Part shown: positions 12,168-25,454 of the stretch, piece by piece | Numbering within the stretch: the first letter of the stretch is position 1 | How the letters are laid out: each line of letters starts with the position of its first letter | Assembly (NCBI GenBank): GCA_021442155.1 | Contig: CM038222.1 | Span: forward strand, 106,271,121 to 106,335,120 | Reading direction: 5' to 3' | Source: Cymbidium sinense | Taxonomy: Eukaryota > Streptophyta > Magnoliopsida > Asparagales > Orchidaceae | DNA length: 64,000 nt | Made by a program: the position numbers and the translations under genes | Notes under the pieces: generated by a model | Database searches by the model: none | What the model saw: the letters and a program-made list of their open reading frames with translations, nothing else | Told to the model about the DNA's origin: nothing

Positions 12168-13005
12168 TGTTATGATAATATGAATTAAACTAGCATGATA
12201 TTGGTAGATTATAGACTAAATGTGAAAATTAGTTCAAGAAATTCAGAGCATACACAAAATGAATAAAATAGAGAAATACAAGAGCACAAAAAATACCAGA
12301 TTTTATGTGGAAAATTCCAATAACAAAAAAAAAAAAACTATGGAGCCACACTACATAGAGATCCACTATGAAGAAAATTTGAGGAGACAATCACACTTCA
12401 CTCAAGTCACTCCCCACTTTAATTGCTCTAAGGCACTTCACTCTGACTTACAAGAGAATAGAAAAAAAATTACAATAAATTACAAAAAATTGCTATAAGA
12501 TGGATTCCCTAGCTTCGTAGCACTACAATGCCACGATCTTAACACTTAGGTGCTGGTGTCGTCATACTTAGGTGATGGTGTCGTTGTTCTCTAGGCTTTT
12601 TTGTACAAGTTCAAGCGCATGGGCACTAGCCTCTCTGTCTTAAGTAGATACTTGGGTCTTAACATCATGGTGTTGCGTCATATAGTGCCAAAGAGATGGC
12701 TTCTTTGTCTTTCTAATGCAAACTAAAAGATCCCAACATTGTGGCACTATCCTCCTGGCACGAGGCACTACATTTTCCATCTCTGATCCAATGATATTCA
12801 AGTCGTAGTGTCGAAGAGCTACAAATGCATTACTGAGGCATTATGCATCAAAAAATTATTTTCAGAGTTGCTGCTCTCGAACCCCCGAGCAAGGGGTGAG
12901 CTACCCTCTACAACAAGTTTATCACTAAGCTCGACCAGTGAAAGTAAGGGTTGAGTTGATAGTACATCTCAATTGATCAATAAAATCATGATCCACAAAA
13001 TAACA
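12168..13005 (-). mobile_element. 3' LTR of the base-layer Ty1/copia element
   Basis: On the minus strand the LTR starts TGTTATTTTGTGG directly after a polypurine tract and ends ...ATTATCATAACA, giving TGTTA/TAACA ends. It contains the word TTTTCCACATAAAATCTGG, typical of the downstream part of copia LTRs. It also carries several GGTGCT/GCGCC-like words at 12,520-12,870, similar to those near 800-1,250. The start is well fixed by the tract. The far end is inferred only from the terminal inverted bases, because the 5' LTR lies outside the window. Confidence 0.65.
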
Positions 13006-13018
13006 ATCTCCCCCTTAT
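13006..13018 (-). other. Polypurine tract of the copia element
   Basis: On the minus strand AAGGGGGAGAT immediately precedes the TGTTA start of the LTR, the usual position and sequence for plus-strand DNA priming in copia elements. Confidence 0.7.
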
Positions 13019-13019
13019 A

Positions 13020-15020
13020 GACTGATTGTGATCAATCCCGCCCCTTCTCCATAATCACAACATCCATCTTAGTTTAAGGCTATGGTGTAGCTCACCCTTT
13101 CTTTTGCCTTCCTAAACACCAATTGAAGATAAGCATAGCTTTAATTTCTCAATTATAATCGCTTTTGTCAATATGTCTATAGAATTTTAAGCTGTGTATC
13201 TTTTCTAAAGATAATTGACCATCTTCTTAGACTGTATTGATTTAATGATATCTCAGATATGATTCATCCTAACATAAAATGCAGTATTCATGGCTATATA
13301 AATGATACTCATGTTGACACTATGAAGCCTGCCATTTTCTATCCTCTTGCTTAGCTTTATCATAAAACTTTACAGTTAGATCATCTTCTTGCTAGCCTTA
13401 ATAATAACAACATACCCTGCTTCTGTTGTTAAGAGTGCAACAATCTTCTATTACTTAAAACCCAACTCAATGTTGTGTTTTATATAGTGAAATATAACTT
13501 ATTGTACTTCTCCTACCATCAATATCTTCTGCTAGATCTGAATCTACATATCCCTGTAGTCTAAGCCTTATACTTCCAAAGCAATGTATTTTGTTGACTA
13601 TTCCTCTCATGTATCTAGAAATCCAATTCACCATCTCCCAATGATGATTGCCTATATTATTCATTTATTTGTTGATCACTCCCATAGCATGTGTAATATT
13701 TGGTCTAGTACATATCATAGAATACATCAAACTTTCAACAACTGAAGGATACGAGATTCTCCTCATGTGTTTTAATTCTGTTTCAGTCTTAGGCAATTAT
13801 TCCTTGGATAGTTTGAGGTGACAAAGGGGTGCAGATTAGTTTTACCTCATTCCTGTTGAATCTCTGAAGGATCATTTTAACATATTTTTCTTGAGACAAC
13901 TTTAGTGTATCTGCACTCATGTCCCTTCAAATTCTTATACGAAGGATTTTTTTGGCCAAACCTAAATCATTCATTTCAAACACCCTTGAAAGTTGCTCTT
14001 TTAAGTCTTTAATCTTCTCCATATTTGATCCTGTGATCAACATATCATCTACATATAGGAGAAGAATGATGTACTGGTCTTCATACCTCTTAATATAGTA
14101 ATAATGGGATGCTTGACACATGGACCCATTTTCTGATGTAAACCTATCAAATCTTATATACTGCTGTCTTTGTGCCTGCTTTAAGTCATATAAATTCTTC
14201 TTAAGGATACAAATTATGGCTTCTTTTCTTGAAACCACACATCCCTGAGATTGCTCCATGTACAACACTTCTTCTAATTCAACATGGATGAAAGCTGTCT
14301 TCACATCCATCTACTCTAGATGCAAATCCTACACTACCACTATGCTCAGTATAACCTTGATAGTTGTCATCTTTACTACTAGAGAGAAAATTTTAGTGTA
14401 ATCAACTCCTTCCTTCTATTGAAATCCCTTCACAACAAGTTTCACCTTGTAGAACTTACTATTATATAGTTCTTCCATTAGTTTGCAAACCCGCTTGTTG
14501 TGCTATTAGGTAAGGTTTGCTAAATTTTATGTCTGATTTGACATGAGTGACTTCATCTCATCATCCATGGTAAGCTCCAACTCTTTTAACTCATCAACTC
14601 TTGAATGGCCTCCTCATAGTACTCTGGTTCACTACTATCAGTCATTAGTAAATAATATAGGGATGAAGAATACCTCTATGTTAGTCATAATATTTTAGCT
14701 GGATCTCTTATCTTTAGTGGTAGGCATTTAAGGTACACTTTGTGCTTTCTCATCCTCAGTATAGTCCTTATCTTTATCTTCTTGCTCACGAGAATCTTCT
14801 ATCTCAACATATTTGAAAGATTCTTCTAGAGTGTTTGAAGAATTAATTTGAGTCCTATTTTTATCTTTATACATCTCTATGTCATTAAAAGTGATGTCCT
14901 TGCTCTTGATGAACTTTTAATTTTAATAGTTTTATAAATCATTTGAGCCATATCCAATAAAAGTATACTTGACATACTTTAGATCAATCTTATTCCTAGA
15001 CTATACATTAACATGAATAT
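13020..15020 (-). pseudogene. Ty1/copia pol block 3: integrase end, reverse transcriptase, RNase H
   Basis: Read on the minus strand from 15,020 the order is: YTFIGYGSN (the integrase C-terminal block); an acidic linker; ELELTMDDEMKSL; then RT starting MDVKTAFIH, with the catalytic LLLYVDDML motif intact and KKNLYDLKQA; next CTRPNITHAMGV and HWEMVNWISRYMRG; then RNase H with GYVDSDLAEDIDGRRST and a tail EDGQLSLEKIH. This is standard copia order. Many stops and several frameshifts break it. Several of these stops fall where the family has Trp or Gln, as expected from cytosine methylation and C-to-T change. It is the 3' part of the base-layer element and joins in frame to block 2 across P1. Polymerase function is lost. 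Confidence 0.9.
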
Positions 15021-15423
15021 TATTGACCTCATTTTAAATGAGATTAATATCATTCTGAAATTAATAATTAGGATGTCCTAATCTTAAATAGGAATCTCCT
15101 AATTTGATTCATAGGACACTATACTTAGTGACCTAATTTGAGTCCTATTTTAATCTTTATACATCTCTATGTCATTGAAAGTGATGTCCTTGCTCTTGAT
15201 GAACTTTTAATTTTAATAGTTTTAGAAATCATTTGAGCCATATCCAATAAAAGTATACTTGACATACTTTAGATCAATCTTATTCCTGGACTGTACATTA
15301 ACATGAATATTATTGACCTCATTTTAAATGAGATTAATATCATTCTAAAATTAGTAATTAGGATGTCCTAATTTTAAATAGGAATCTCCTAATTTGATTC
15401 TTAGGACACTATACTTAGTGACC
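14844..15423. repeat. 290-bp tandem duplication spanning the copia/P1 boundary
   Basis: 14,844-15,133 and 15,134-15,423 are direct copies differing at about ten positions by eye. Each copy holds roughly 177 bp of copia integrase followed by roughly 113 bp of the P1 start, so the duplication arose after P1 had inserted. The shared bases at the joint are TAATTTG and ACCTAA. Confidence 0.9.
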
Positions 15424-18400
15424 TAAGACATCATCTTAAGGTTTGATCTAACCTAATTGGCTTAGGTGAATTCAACCCAATCTTCAAATTTGGATTAAAT
15501 TAAAATAACTCCAAATTAAAATCAAATTGAAATAAAATTAAAACAAATGAACAAATCCAAAATTAAACCAAAGTCAAGTCTAGTCAACCCATTGGACATA
15601 GGTTTGACTTAGGTGGGTCCCACCAAGTCAAAGGTCAAACCACCAGGAATTTGACCAAATTAAATCATTCAAAATAATCCAAATGATCAAATAAACATGA
15701 CTAATCACAAATCTAAAGAAATTAAAATTTATTTAGGTCTTAATTGGGTTAATTAGATCACTCAGTCTAAACGAACCAAAATGGGTCCTATTGGGTTCAA
15801 ACCCAAATCAAATTAAAATTAATTTGATTTGATTATTCAAATTCATTTGGAAATGATAATCGAACACAATTCAACCCACTATTGAGTTTAATTTGGTCAA
15901 ATCGGTCATTTGACCTAAAGGAAACCCAACCTTATCCCATTAAGCCCACTATGGGTCAAATAGGTTCAAATGGAAATCTAATTGAAATTAAATAAAATTA
16001 ATTACTCAAAATCATCTCACACATGTGACCAAGCATGATTGTAGTCCAAACCCAATCCAATTGAGTCAAATTGGTCATTTGAGCCCAATTGGAACCAAAT
16101 TTAACCCATTTATGTTTAAATGGGATGAAATGAAATGAAATTCAAAATTAATTCAAAATTAAATGAATTTATTAAATCAAAACTCAATTGATCACCAATT
16201 AAAGATGATTGAATCCAAAATTAGAAGAATTAAATTATAAGCCAAACACTTTGAATCAAAGTACTTGGTTTGGATTCAATTTTTCAATTCATAGATTTAG
16301 ACTTGAACTCAAATCCATTTGAGTTGGATATGAGCAACCACCTATTAGTCTAAAGACTTTGATGGTGATGTAATAAATCATAAAACAATAAAGAAAAATA
16401 GAAAAAGAATGGAATTATGAAGAGGATTAGAAAATTCATAAAAAAAAGAAGGGAAATTCCAATTCCTCTCTTTTAATCTCATTGCATCTCTTAATTGTAA
16501 GAGATGGCTGCCATCAATTGAAGGTCACCAAGATAAATAAAAGAGGACTTTACTTTCCACCAGGGAAGAAGCCAAGGGGAAGGAAGAAGAAGAAGGAAAA
16601 GAGGGGTGGGCTCAGCCAAGGAAGAAAAATAAGCAAGAAGTCTTCCTATCCTCCCAATCCTCATTCAACTTTGCTCACAAGGCCAAGGGGGATTAAATCC
16701 ACCCGTTGGTCAGCCTTGCCGCTCCTGGTAGCTGGATTCTGGCCACCTAGAAGTTTATAAAGGAGCCTCTCGGCCATCCATGGAAAAAAGCAAGAGGGAG
16801 CCTATTCCCTCTCCCTTTTAATTCCAAATGTACACCAAGGCAAGAGATGAAGGAGGGGACCCTTCCCTTGGCCTCTTGATGCCGGCACACCAATGAATGG
16901 ATGGAATTCGAGCCTCCATTCATAGTGAAATCCAAGGGAGTGGTTTTCTCATCAAATTGAAGGTTCCAATATGTTATATAGGTCGAGGAGACCTCAAACG
17001 AATCGACACCCCGACCCCTCGCCGTTAGCGAGCCAGAAATCAACCAACGTCTCCAAAAAAACTAGTTAGGTGTTGGTCTAGGGATCAGTCCATGGGGAGG
17101 CAAGTCGTCAAACTTCAGCCATACCTTCATCGAGTTGAAATGAAGCTAATGGAGTCGACTCCATCACCAGAATCAAAGTACGATCCCTCAACAAGACTCT
17201 AGGCCATCAGTTGTTATCTTTTTTGAAAGGAATTCGATTCCCAAGTGGATCAAACTGTATAGATGAGTCTTAAATTGCTGACTGATCGATTAACAATTGA
17301 AATTGTGATAAAAATCATAGACGATCATCAAAGATTAGGAGAAAAAGATGGATGACAGCCATTTTTTGCTGACAAAATGCGAGATTGAATCTCCTCCATT
17401 TGATCCTTCTATTAGAAATAACCGACCTTGATTTAGTCAGACGTATTGATTTAAACCCCTTAAAGAATTATCGAATAAATCGAGACCATCCGATCTTTGA
17501 TTGAAAAGGATCATCCTGTGTGGCACTACTTTTGGCGCAAATGCCACGTGGGATCCGCGTGGCCAAATGGTGTCATTCCATGTGGTGGAGGCACCACATC
17601 ATCCCGCCATTAGAAAATGGCAAATCACTTTTTAAATTTTTTAAAAATAAATTAAAAATCACAGAAAATTAAAAAATTCATAGAAAAATAAATATAAGAA
17701 AATGTGAACTTGGGCTCTATGGATTCATCTTGATGAGAAGAATCCATCAAAATTAAAACCCCCAATTAATTTTAGAGAATTTAGCCTTAATTTGGGTTAA
17801 TTAATCACAAACTATTAATCAAATTGAAATGAAACTTTGGGGAATTGAAATTGATGTAAAAACACACCTTGTGAAAACTTTTCATGAATTATTTCAATGT
17901 ATTTCATGAGAAATAAAATTTCAAATCTTAAACCTCAATTTTAATTAAATAAATTAATATTAAATAAAATAATTAAAGAAAATGATTTAAATAACCTTAA
18001 ATCAAGTAAAAAATCTAAATTAAATTTCAAAATTTAAAGCCCAATTATAGAATAGTTGAAATACTTACCAGGCATCCTAGTATCAATAGGCATTTCATAC
18101 TTCATCCTGTTCGTCCTCGAAAATAACTCTCTCAAATTTGAACCATTCCTAATTAAAAATTCCAAAAATCAATCTTTTGAAAACCAATTTTGAAATCCTT
18201 AGAAATAATAACTCATTTCTTTAATCAAGAATATTCTTAGTAAGAGACCCTTTTTAAGATGTAACAAACTATAGGGGCTTGCCTTTATAGGGAACCATGA
18301 ACCCGATTTAAATTAAACCCTGTTCTACCTTCCATGTAGTTTAGGGAAAAAAATATCTGGTACACAAAAGACCCATTAGCCTTATGAGTCATTTATTAAA

Positions 18401-18506
18401 TGATTGAATCCATTGTAGAAAACATATGTTTATTCCTTAATGAATCATTTGATCATTCAAATAAGAAATTTCTAAATTTTATGTGGTGTCATAAAATTTT
18501 CCCACA
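15311..18506 (+). mobile_element. P1: P-family unit (probable solo LTR), short form, 3.2 kb
   Basis: It starts TATTGACCTCATTTT (with a second copy of this start at 15,021 from the tandem duplication) and ends ...ATTTTCCCACA. The flanks AATAT and AACAT form a 5-bp target duplication with one mismatch. Removing P1 joins copia codings SSYV and HVN in frame, which fixes the insertion site. There is no coding sequence. The unit has AT-rich flanks with repeated GGGTCAAATTGG-like words and a more GC-rich middle at 16,480-17,600 with only chance frames. P2, P5, P6, P7 and P8 share its start, its GGGCTCTATGGATTCATC block near 17,714 and its end. The lack of a repeat between its two ends, plus TG(TA)...CA and 5-bp duplications, fits a solo LTR. 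Confidence 0.7.
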
Positions 18507-18511
18507 AACAT

Positions 18512-19172
18512 ATGATGAACAATCAAATACTCTTAAGGGAGATAGATTTACCTCTTTCCACTCTAAGCTTCTTCAAGTAAGCTTTAATATAGAGGTACTG
18601 AAGGACTACGATTAATTAGATAAATAATAGTATTAACTACTACTTAGAACTACTTGAGCAACCTAGCATGCAACCTCATACTCTTAGCACACTCTATGAT
18701 AATTCTATTTATGTATTTTACTATACCATTTTGCTATGGTATGCTTGGCATAGTGAACTCACACCTAATCCCCTTTGATGCACAATAGTCCCTAAACCTT
18801 CTATCATAATACTCATCATTATTATTTGATCTAAGACACTTTAAATTTAAACCAATATCATTCTCAACCATGGCTTTCCACTTCTTAAACACTTTAAATA
18901 CCTCTGATTTGTGTTTCAAGAAATGCATATATACCTTCTTGGTATGATTGTTAATAACAAAAATAAAGTATGAAGAACCTTCAATAAACTAAACTTGAGT
19001 AGTACCCCATACATCAGCATGCATGAACTTTAGCCTCCTAGACTTCAACTTTGAGCCACTTTTAGAAATGCTAACCCTTATAAAAAATCTAAATCTATAG
19101 ACTTTAAACCTTGAACTTTTCATTTAAAAGGTGATAAATTCATACTTTTCTCTCTCATATGGCCATGCTTGC
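18512..19172 (-). pseudogene. Ty1/copia pol block 2: pre-integrase zinc region and integrase core
   Basis: On the minus strand: KHGHMREKSMNLS (GAG-pre-integrase start), KSIDLDF, SGSKLKSRRL, then the integrase core with HADVWGTTQV, FVINNHTKK, FLKHKSEVFKVFKKWKAMVE and CLRSNNNDEYYDRRFRDYC. After that come TMPSIPQQNG, MRLHARLLK, NTIIYLINRSPS and SGKR.VNLS, ending at FDCSSYV. This is the classic copia integrase order, and the D...D...E surroundings are recognisable. Several Trp and Gln codons have become stops, so the gene is dead. It joins block 1 across P8 and block 3 across P1, showing a single original element. A close relative of this segment sits on the plus strand at 48,857-49,443. Confidence 0.9.
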
Positions 19173-22100
19173 TGTGGTGTTTTAATTTGTAGTCATAGGG
19201 ACACCACACAGTTCTTAGGGGGCACTTATTAAAGTGATCAAGTGTGATATTGAGGTATGATGTATTATCTCGAAAGATAAAAACAACACCTAATAAGGGC
19301 TCCTTAGGCAGATGAGTCTTCATATATACCAGAGATCTTTCCCCCACTCTATGTGATCAAGTAAAGTAGAGTTTATTTTATGCTAAGTTCTTTAGTTCCC
19401 TATGAAAGACAACTTCCATAATTAATTACATCCTAGTAAATGAAATTTTTCTAAAAATACTCTCGATTAAAGTAGTCAACTAATATCTCTAAATATTTCT
19501 AGATTATCAAAGAATTAGTTATTTTTGAAATCAAACGGGATAGGTTCAAATAAAAATACTTATTCTCAAATTTCGAAGGAGGATAAGTAGGGGGAATCCA
19601 AGATACTAGGAAGCCTAGTGAATGCTCCAATCTATCCTATGATGAGGCTTTATATTTTTGGAGGGGTGAATTTATTTTATTCAAGTTAAAATTTTATTAG
19701 AGTGCTAGGACTTATAACCCAATGACATAAGATTGTGGAGATGCTTATGAAGTGAGGACATATACTTATTGCTCGAAGAAAATAAATAGTCTCATAACCT
19801 AAATCTAAGCTAGAAGCACAACCTAAGTCTAATCGAGGAGAGTGTGATATAGTGGTTAACCTCCACAAGAGTAAGTGAACAAATTCCGACTCTTCTAGGC
19901 TTACAACTGTCTAGAGTGGCTACCAGCTAACACTTCCTATACTTTAGAATCATGTAGGCCAGTATTATATAGATGCAATATAGTTATGCTATTATTTAAT
20001 TAAGAAGGAAGCTAGAATCCAAAACTCACTCCATAAGAGACTCAATAATGTTTGGTGTGCAAACATGACTTAGTCTAATGCTAAAAATTTACAAGTTTTT
20101 GGATCATTTTGGCACATTTATTTTGGACCAAGGCTTAGGACAATTATGCCTACATGCATGATGAAGTTTAGTTATGGGCTAAATCAGCTACAAGAGGTGT
20201 TCTCCACTACAAGGGATTGCTCTTAAAGGTTAATCTTGTCCCCTACTGTGGAAGAGTGGAGATCCTCTATATTCAAGAATGGAGCAATATGACATGCATG
20301 TTGTTATAGCATACAACCATTCATCTAAGGAGTTTCTAAATCTTTTATTATCTTATTTATATACCTAGGCTTTAGAGTGAGGTTATGAGCTGCATTAGAG
20401 TTTAGTTATGAGTTATTTAGTGATGATGGAAAATTTAATTTTATCTTAAAGAGCCTACCACGTCCAAGCGAGACATCAAACATACACATTATAAGAAACC
20501 TATAAAAAGTATGCCATTTCTATTGCACAATATAAACATAACAATCAAACATTTAGATTTTCATAAAAGAATAAAAGAAATTAGGTAGCCGAGCTCTACC
20601 CTTATACAACCTGAATTACAATTACAATAAAAGGAAAAGCTTTGGGGTCTTCAATTCTTCTATATCGTCACTTCTTGGATTTGAATACTCTAGGCTTCAC
20701 ATGACCTCCCAAGTTTTTACCTTCTAGTCACTGCTAATCTTAAACTCGAAAGAACTAATCCTATTCCTATTATAAAAATTACATATTTATAAAAAATAAA
20801 ATTTTATTACACCTGCAAAATAGATATTAGCTAAACAAACATATAAACTAACCAATCATATTTCACAAATTCAGACTTAGCACCATGCACTTGGGAAACC
20901 AAGCTCACTAGCCCTAATTGGATTATGCTTAGAGACATAAGTAGCACCTACTAGCAAAAGTATTTTATATTCATTTATTATTACAACGATCCCTAAAGTA
21001 TAATCCCCTACATAAAATATTGTTAAGCTAATAACGACCTAACATCTAGTCTTGCACAAACAATCCTAACATATAGTCTAAAACATTACATCATAAAACA
21101 AAAAATATCATCATAACATACATTAACCTAACCAAATACTATGATCGGTGACTTAGTATTCTAATGTGCATGCTAAGGCTTAGTATGATATGTCTTAATT
21201 GAGCTTTAGAGTTAGGATTTTCTAATGTTTAGGAGGTTTCACTTTAAGTCTTTTAGTAACTTGATTGAGTTTTAACTTATGTATTTATTTTGTTCACTTC
21301 TTACTTAAGATCTAATCATTATGAAGAGAAGAAATAGACTTAACTCTTTCATCCCTAAACTAAGTTGATTTCCAAAAATAGATTATTATTTCTTTAACTT
21401 TCTTAATAGATCATTTATGAATTTTATTTTAGCCTAAGTTTAGACTAATCTTAATGAAACTTATACAAAAAAGAAAGGCATCTGAAGAAAAATGAAATTA
21501 AGCCACCATCACATAAATAATACTCCAATACTTTCTTTCATTATCAATAACATCTACATTCTTCCCTTTATAGTTTCTTCGATATTTGACTTAGTATATA
21601 TGCAATGTACTCAATTTTTTGCACATTTAATGAATATTAATGCAGGAATTTGATAGAAAAAAAAGGGATTTCATCTCATATTTAAGCATATGTAAACATG
21701 TATAAGGAATTTAAGAAAATATGTGTTATTTCTAAACTAGGGAACTGAGATTATCTAAGACCTTCTTGGGGCTACTTAAAGCTTCGTGTTCTCGGGATGT
21801 CCATACTATATAGTTGCCAATTCAAATACATATAAACATATACAAAAACATAAAAATAAAATTATAGAAAGGGTTATGTATAAATATCTTTTACTTATGG
21901 AAAGCTTAATGGAAAAAAGAGGGTTTCACTTTATATTCTAATATATGCATGCACATAAATAAAATTAAGCAAGTGCATGCTATAGTTAAACCAAGGAAGT
22001 GAGATTATCTAAGACCTCCTTGGGGCTATTAAAGCCTCATATTCTCGGGATATCCAGACTATATAATTGTCAATTCAAATACCTAAATACACAACTATAA

Positions 22101-22844
22101 AAATAGGAATAAAACTTTCAATTGTCATATTTTGAATATAAGTAAATAAACAATTCATTTTCTCATAATTAGATATTTATAATAAGCATTGATTTAAAAT
22201 TTATAATTAACATACAATTTTAAAATAGTTTAAGATTTACTAATGATAATAGCCATATTATATGATAACATTTATCCAACTTATGCAAATTAAATTTAAT
22301 CATATTCTTTTAACTTTAAAACATGAATGCATAAAGCACATGGCATGCACATTTATGATAATTGAAAGGAAGTAATTGAATACCACCACACAATATACTT
22401 AATTTCATTATAACCTAAGGACAATCAAGTTAGATAAATATTCCTTGAATCTAATCAAAGTCTCTTTAATGTTTAATTTTAATATTCAAGTTGTTGAAAC
22501 CTAAGAGGAGGAACAATAGTTAGTGTTCGACCCATATCCATGTTTGTTTATAAATAAATTTAAAGAGAATTTAAGTGCCTTTTATGAATTAATTAAGTTT
22601 GGTCCATTAATAATCCATTTAATTACCCTCTCAAATATCTCTTAATTTGATTAATTATTAAGCAAGAGCTCACAAATCTAGATGATATGCTTGAAAAATT
22701 AAATTTCAATGTCAGATTCTAATACAATTAAGCTCGTGTTTAATAAATAATTGAATTAAGAAGATTAAGTTAGTAATTCCCCACACAAATGAAGAATCAT
22801 AATTTCATTAAAGATCCTTAAACTAACTAAGCACATAAGAAGGA
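19173..22844 (-). mobile_element. P8, 3' part: P-family unit inserted in copia
   Basis: In element orientation (minus) this is the last 3.7 kb of a 7.0-kb unit, ending ...AAATTAAAACACCACA. The target flanks are CTTGC (19,168-19,172) here and CCTAC (35,448-35,452) at the other end, differing by two transitions. It contains the conserved P words: GGGGGCACTTATTAAAGTGA (19,199-19,218), ATACCAGAGATCTTTCCCCC (19,327-19,346), and two units of the GGGAAGTGAGATTATCTAAG motif (21,739 and 21,993). There is no coding sequence. P2 interrupts it at 22,844, and the unit resumes at 32,139. It is nearly collinear, inverted, with 45,076-48,856 of P5. Confidence 0.75.
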
Positions 22845-25454
22845 TGTGGTGCTTTTTTCGGATGCGTTGGGTGGACACCACGCAGATCGTAGGGGGCACT
22901 TATTGAAGTGATTGGGTACAATTTTGAGGTACGATGTACTATCTCGAAAGATAGAAACATCACCTTACAATTGGCTTAATCACCTAATAAGAACTCCTAA
23001 GGCATAACGGGTCTTCATATATACCAGAGATTCTTCCCCTACTTTATATGAAAAAGTAAAACATGATTTATTTTAAGCCAGATTCTTAAGTTCCCTATGG
23101 AGGAAAGCCTCCATAATTAGTTACATCCTAGGAAATGAGATTTCCTATGAACACTCTCAATTAAAATAGTCAATTATTGTCTCCAAATATTTCAAAGGTA
23201 AGACTATCAAATGATTGGTAATTTTGAAAAATCAAATGGGAGTGTTTAATTGAAAGACCTATTTTGGGATCCAAAGAAAAATCAATAGGAAATGCTCATG
23301 ATACTAGGAAGCCTAGTGAGCATTCCTCTATATCTTATCGTGAGGCTTTATATGTTTGAAAGTAAGATGATTTATTTATTTGGGTTGAAATTTTATTAGA
23401 TTGGTAGAACTTATAATCCATCAACACCTGATTATGGAAATGCCTAAGAAGTGAGCATTTATGCTCGTGGCCCAAAGAAAATAAGCAACCTTGGATCCTA
23501 AATCTAGGGAGCTTTAACACAAGTTAAAAGCACCGACTTCTGGACTTACACATGGCTGGAGTGGCCGCCAGCTAACACCTCCTATGACTCAAAATCATGT
23601 AATCTAGTCTTATGAAATTGCAAGATAGTTTAAGCTATTATTTAATTAGAAAGAAACTAAAGTCCTAAACTCACTCCCTAAGAGACTAGATCATGAGTGG
23701 TATGAGCATATGACTTAGGCTAAAAATGCAAAACAAAATATTTTAAAATTTTAGAATATTTTGGAACATTCATTTGGACAAAGGCTTTGGGATTTCTTAT
23801 GCCTAAATGCATGATGAAAGTAAGTTATTGGCTAAATCAGTGGGAGGACGTGTTCTCCAGTATAAGGGATGCCCTCAGAGGTCAAGCATTCCCCTATCAT
23901 GCAAGAATGAAGACCCTCTTTATTCATGATTGGAAACAAGATGACATGCACAATATTATCACATACATCATTCAACTATAGGGTTGCTAAATCTTTTAAT
24001 TATCTTGATGATAACCTAAGCTTCATGATGAGGTTATGAGTTATTCAAAGTTTAATTATGAGTTGTTAGTGGGGTAGAAAAATTAATTTTTCTATAAGAG
24101 CCTTCAGTATCCAGGCCACACGTTAAAATATCAATCATAAAGAAACTATGAAAAAGATGTAATCCGATTGCACAATCTAAATATAACATCAAGCATTTTA
24201 TAGATTACTATAAAAGAATAAAAGGTCAGTGCGGTCGAGTACTACCGTACACCCCAGAAAAGGGAAGATATGAGTAGCTGAGCTCTACCCTTATACAACC
24301 TAGAATTATAAAAGAATAATTACAGTTTGAAATTGAATACATGCTATGGGGGTCTTCACTTATTCATTTCTTCATGTCCTCCTTCACTTTCTTTGATTTG
24401 ATTTGCTCCAAGGAATCATAGGGTAACCTAGGACTAAGCTTTCTAGCCACTACTCATCCTAATCATCCATAGCACTAATCCTAATTTCTATTGTAAAATT
24501 ATATTTTTATAGGAAAAGAAAATCTAACTATGCTTAGAAAATAGAGGTTAGCTAAGCATACATACAAGCCCAAGCAGTTATATTTCATAATTTGGACTTA
24601 GCACTCTGCACATGGGTAATGAAGTCCACTTGTCCTAATATGGATTATGCTAGGAGCTTAAGCAATATGCAAGTAAAATATTTATATTTATTTTAAGCAA
24701 CCCCTTAAGCACAAACCCTATAGAAAATAATATTAGGCTAAAAGTGGCTTAACATCCAGTCTCTGAAACATATACCCTAACATCTAGTCTAAAATATTGC
24801 ATCATAGAATGAAACATAACATCACACATATACCATCCTAATTTAGGACTAGAAGTGGAGGTTAATTCTAATGTGTGTGCTAAGACTTTATGTGGTATGT
24901 CTTAACTAAGTATCAGAGTTATAATTTTCCAAATTTGGAAAAAGTTTAATTTAATCATGAAGGTTGGTTTCATTTCAAGTTGTACAATTGATTTATGAAT
25001 TTAAATTTATGTTTTGCTTTATTTCATTTGACTTACATTTAGCATCTAAGTGTTATAAAGAGATGAAAGAGGCTTACCCTCTTTCATCCCTACTTTAAGC
25101 CACTTTCTAAAGCATGTTAATTTGATTTAGTTTTCTTTAGTGAATGGCTTATTGAATATTTTTTTATTAATTCTAAGTTTATGTTAACTTTAAATAATCC
25201 TATCCAATATGAAAGGCATCTTAAGATTAATATAGTTGAATTACTGTCACATGAAGTATATTGAGTCATTCCTTTCCATCACATGTAACATACACATGAT
25301 TTAACACTTAGCATATCTATATATACAACATATTTTGGCACACTTAAATAATGATGGATGCATACATACTTAGTAGAAAAAGAAAACTTTCATTAATTAA
25401 TCAAATACACATGCTTATGTATAAAAGATGTATACAAGTACGTGTCATTGTTAA

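Noticed and set aside
16482..17043. Overlapping 92- and 98-codon frames on opposite strands
   Set aside because: They lie in the GC-richer block of P1. The lysine-, arginine- and proline-rich run is low complexity, there is no known motif, and related blocks in the other P units do not keep the frames.
19120..19347. 75-codon minus-strand frame as a gene
   Set aside because: It runs across the P8/copia junction. Only its end (GHMREKSMN) is coding-derived.
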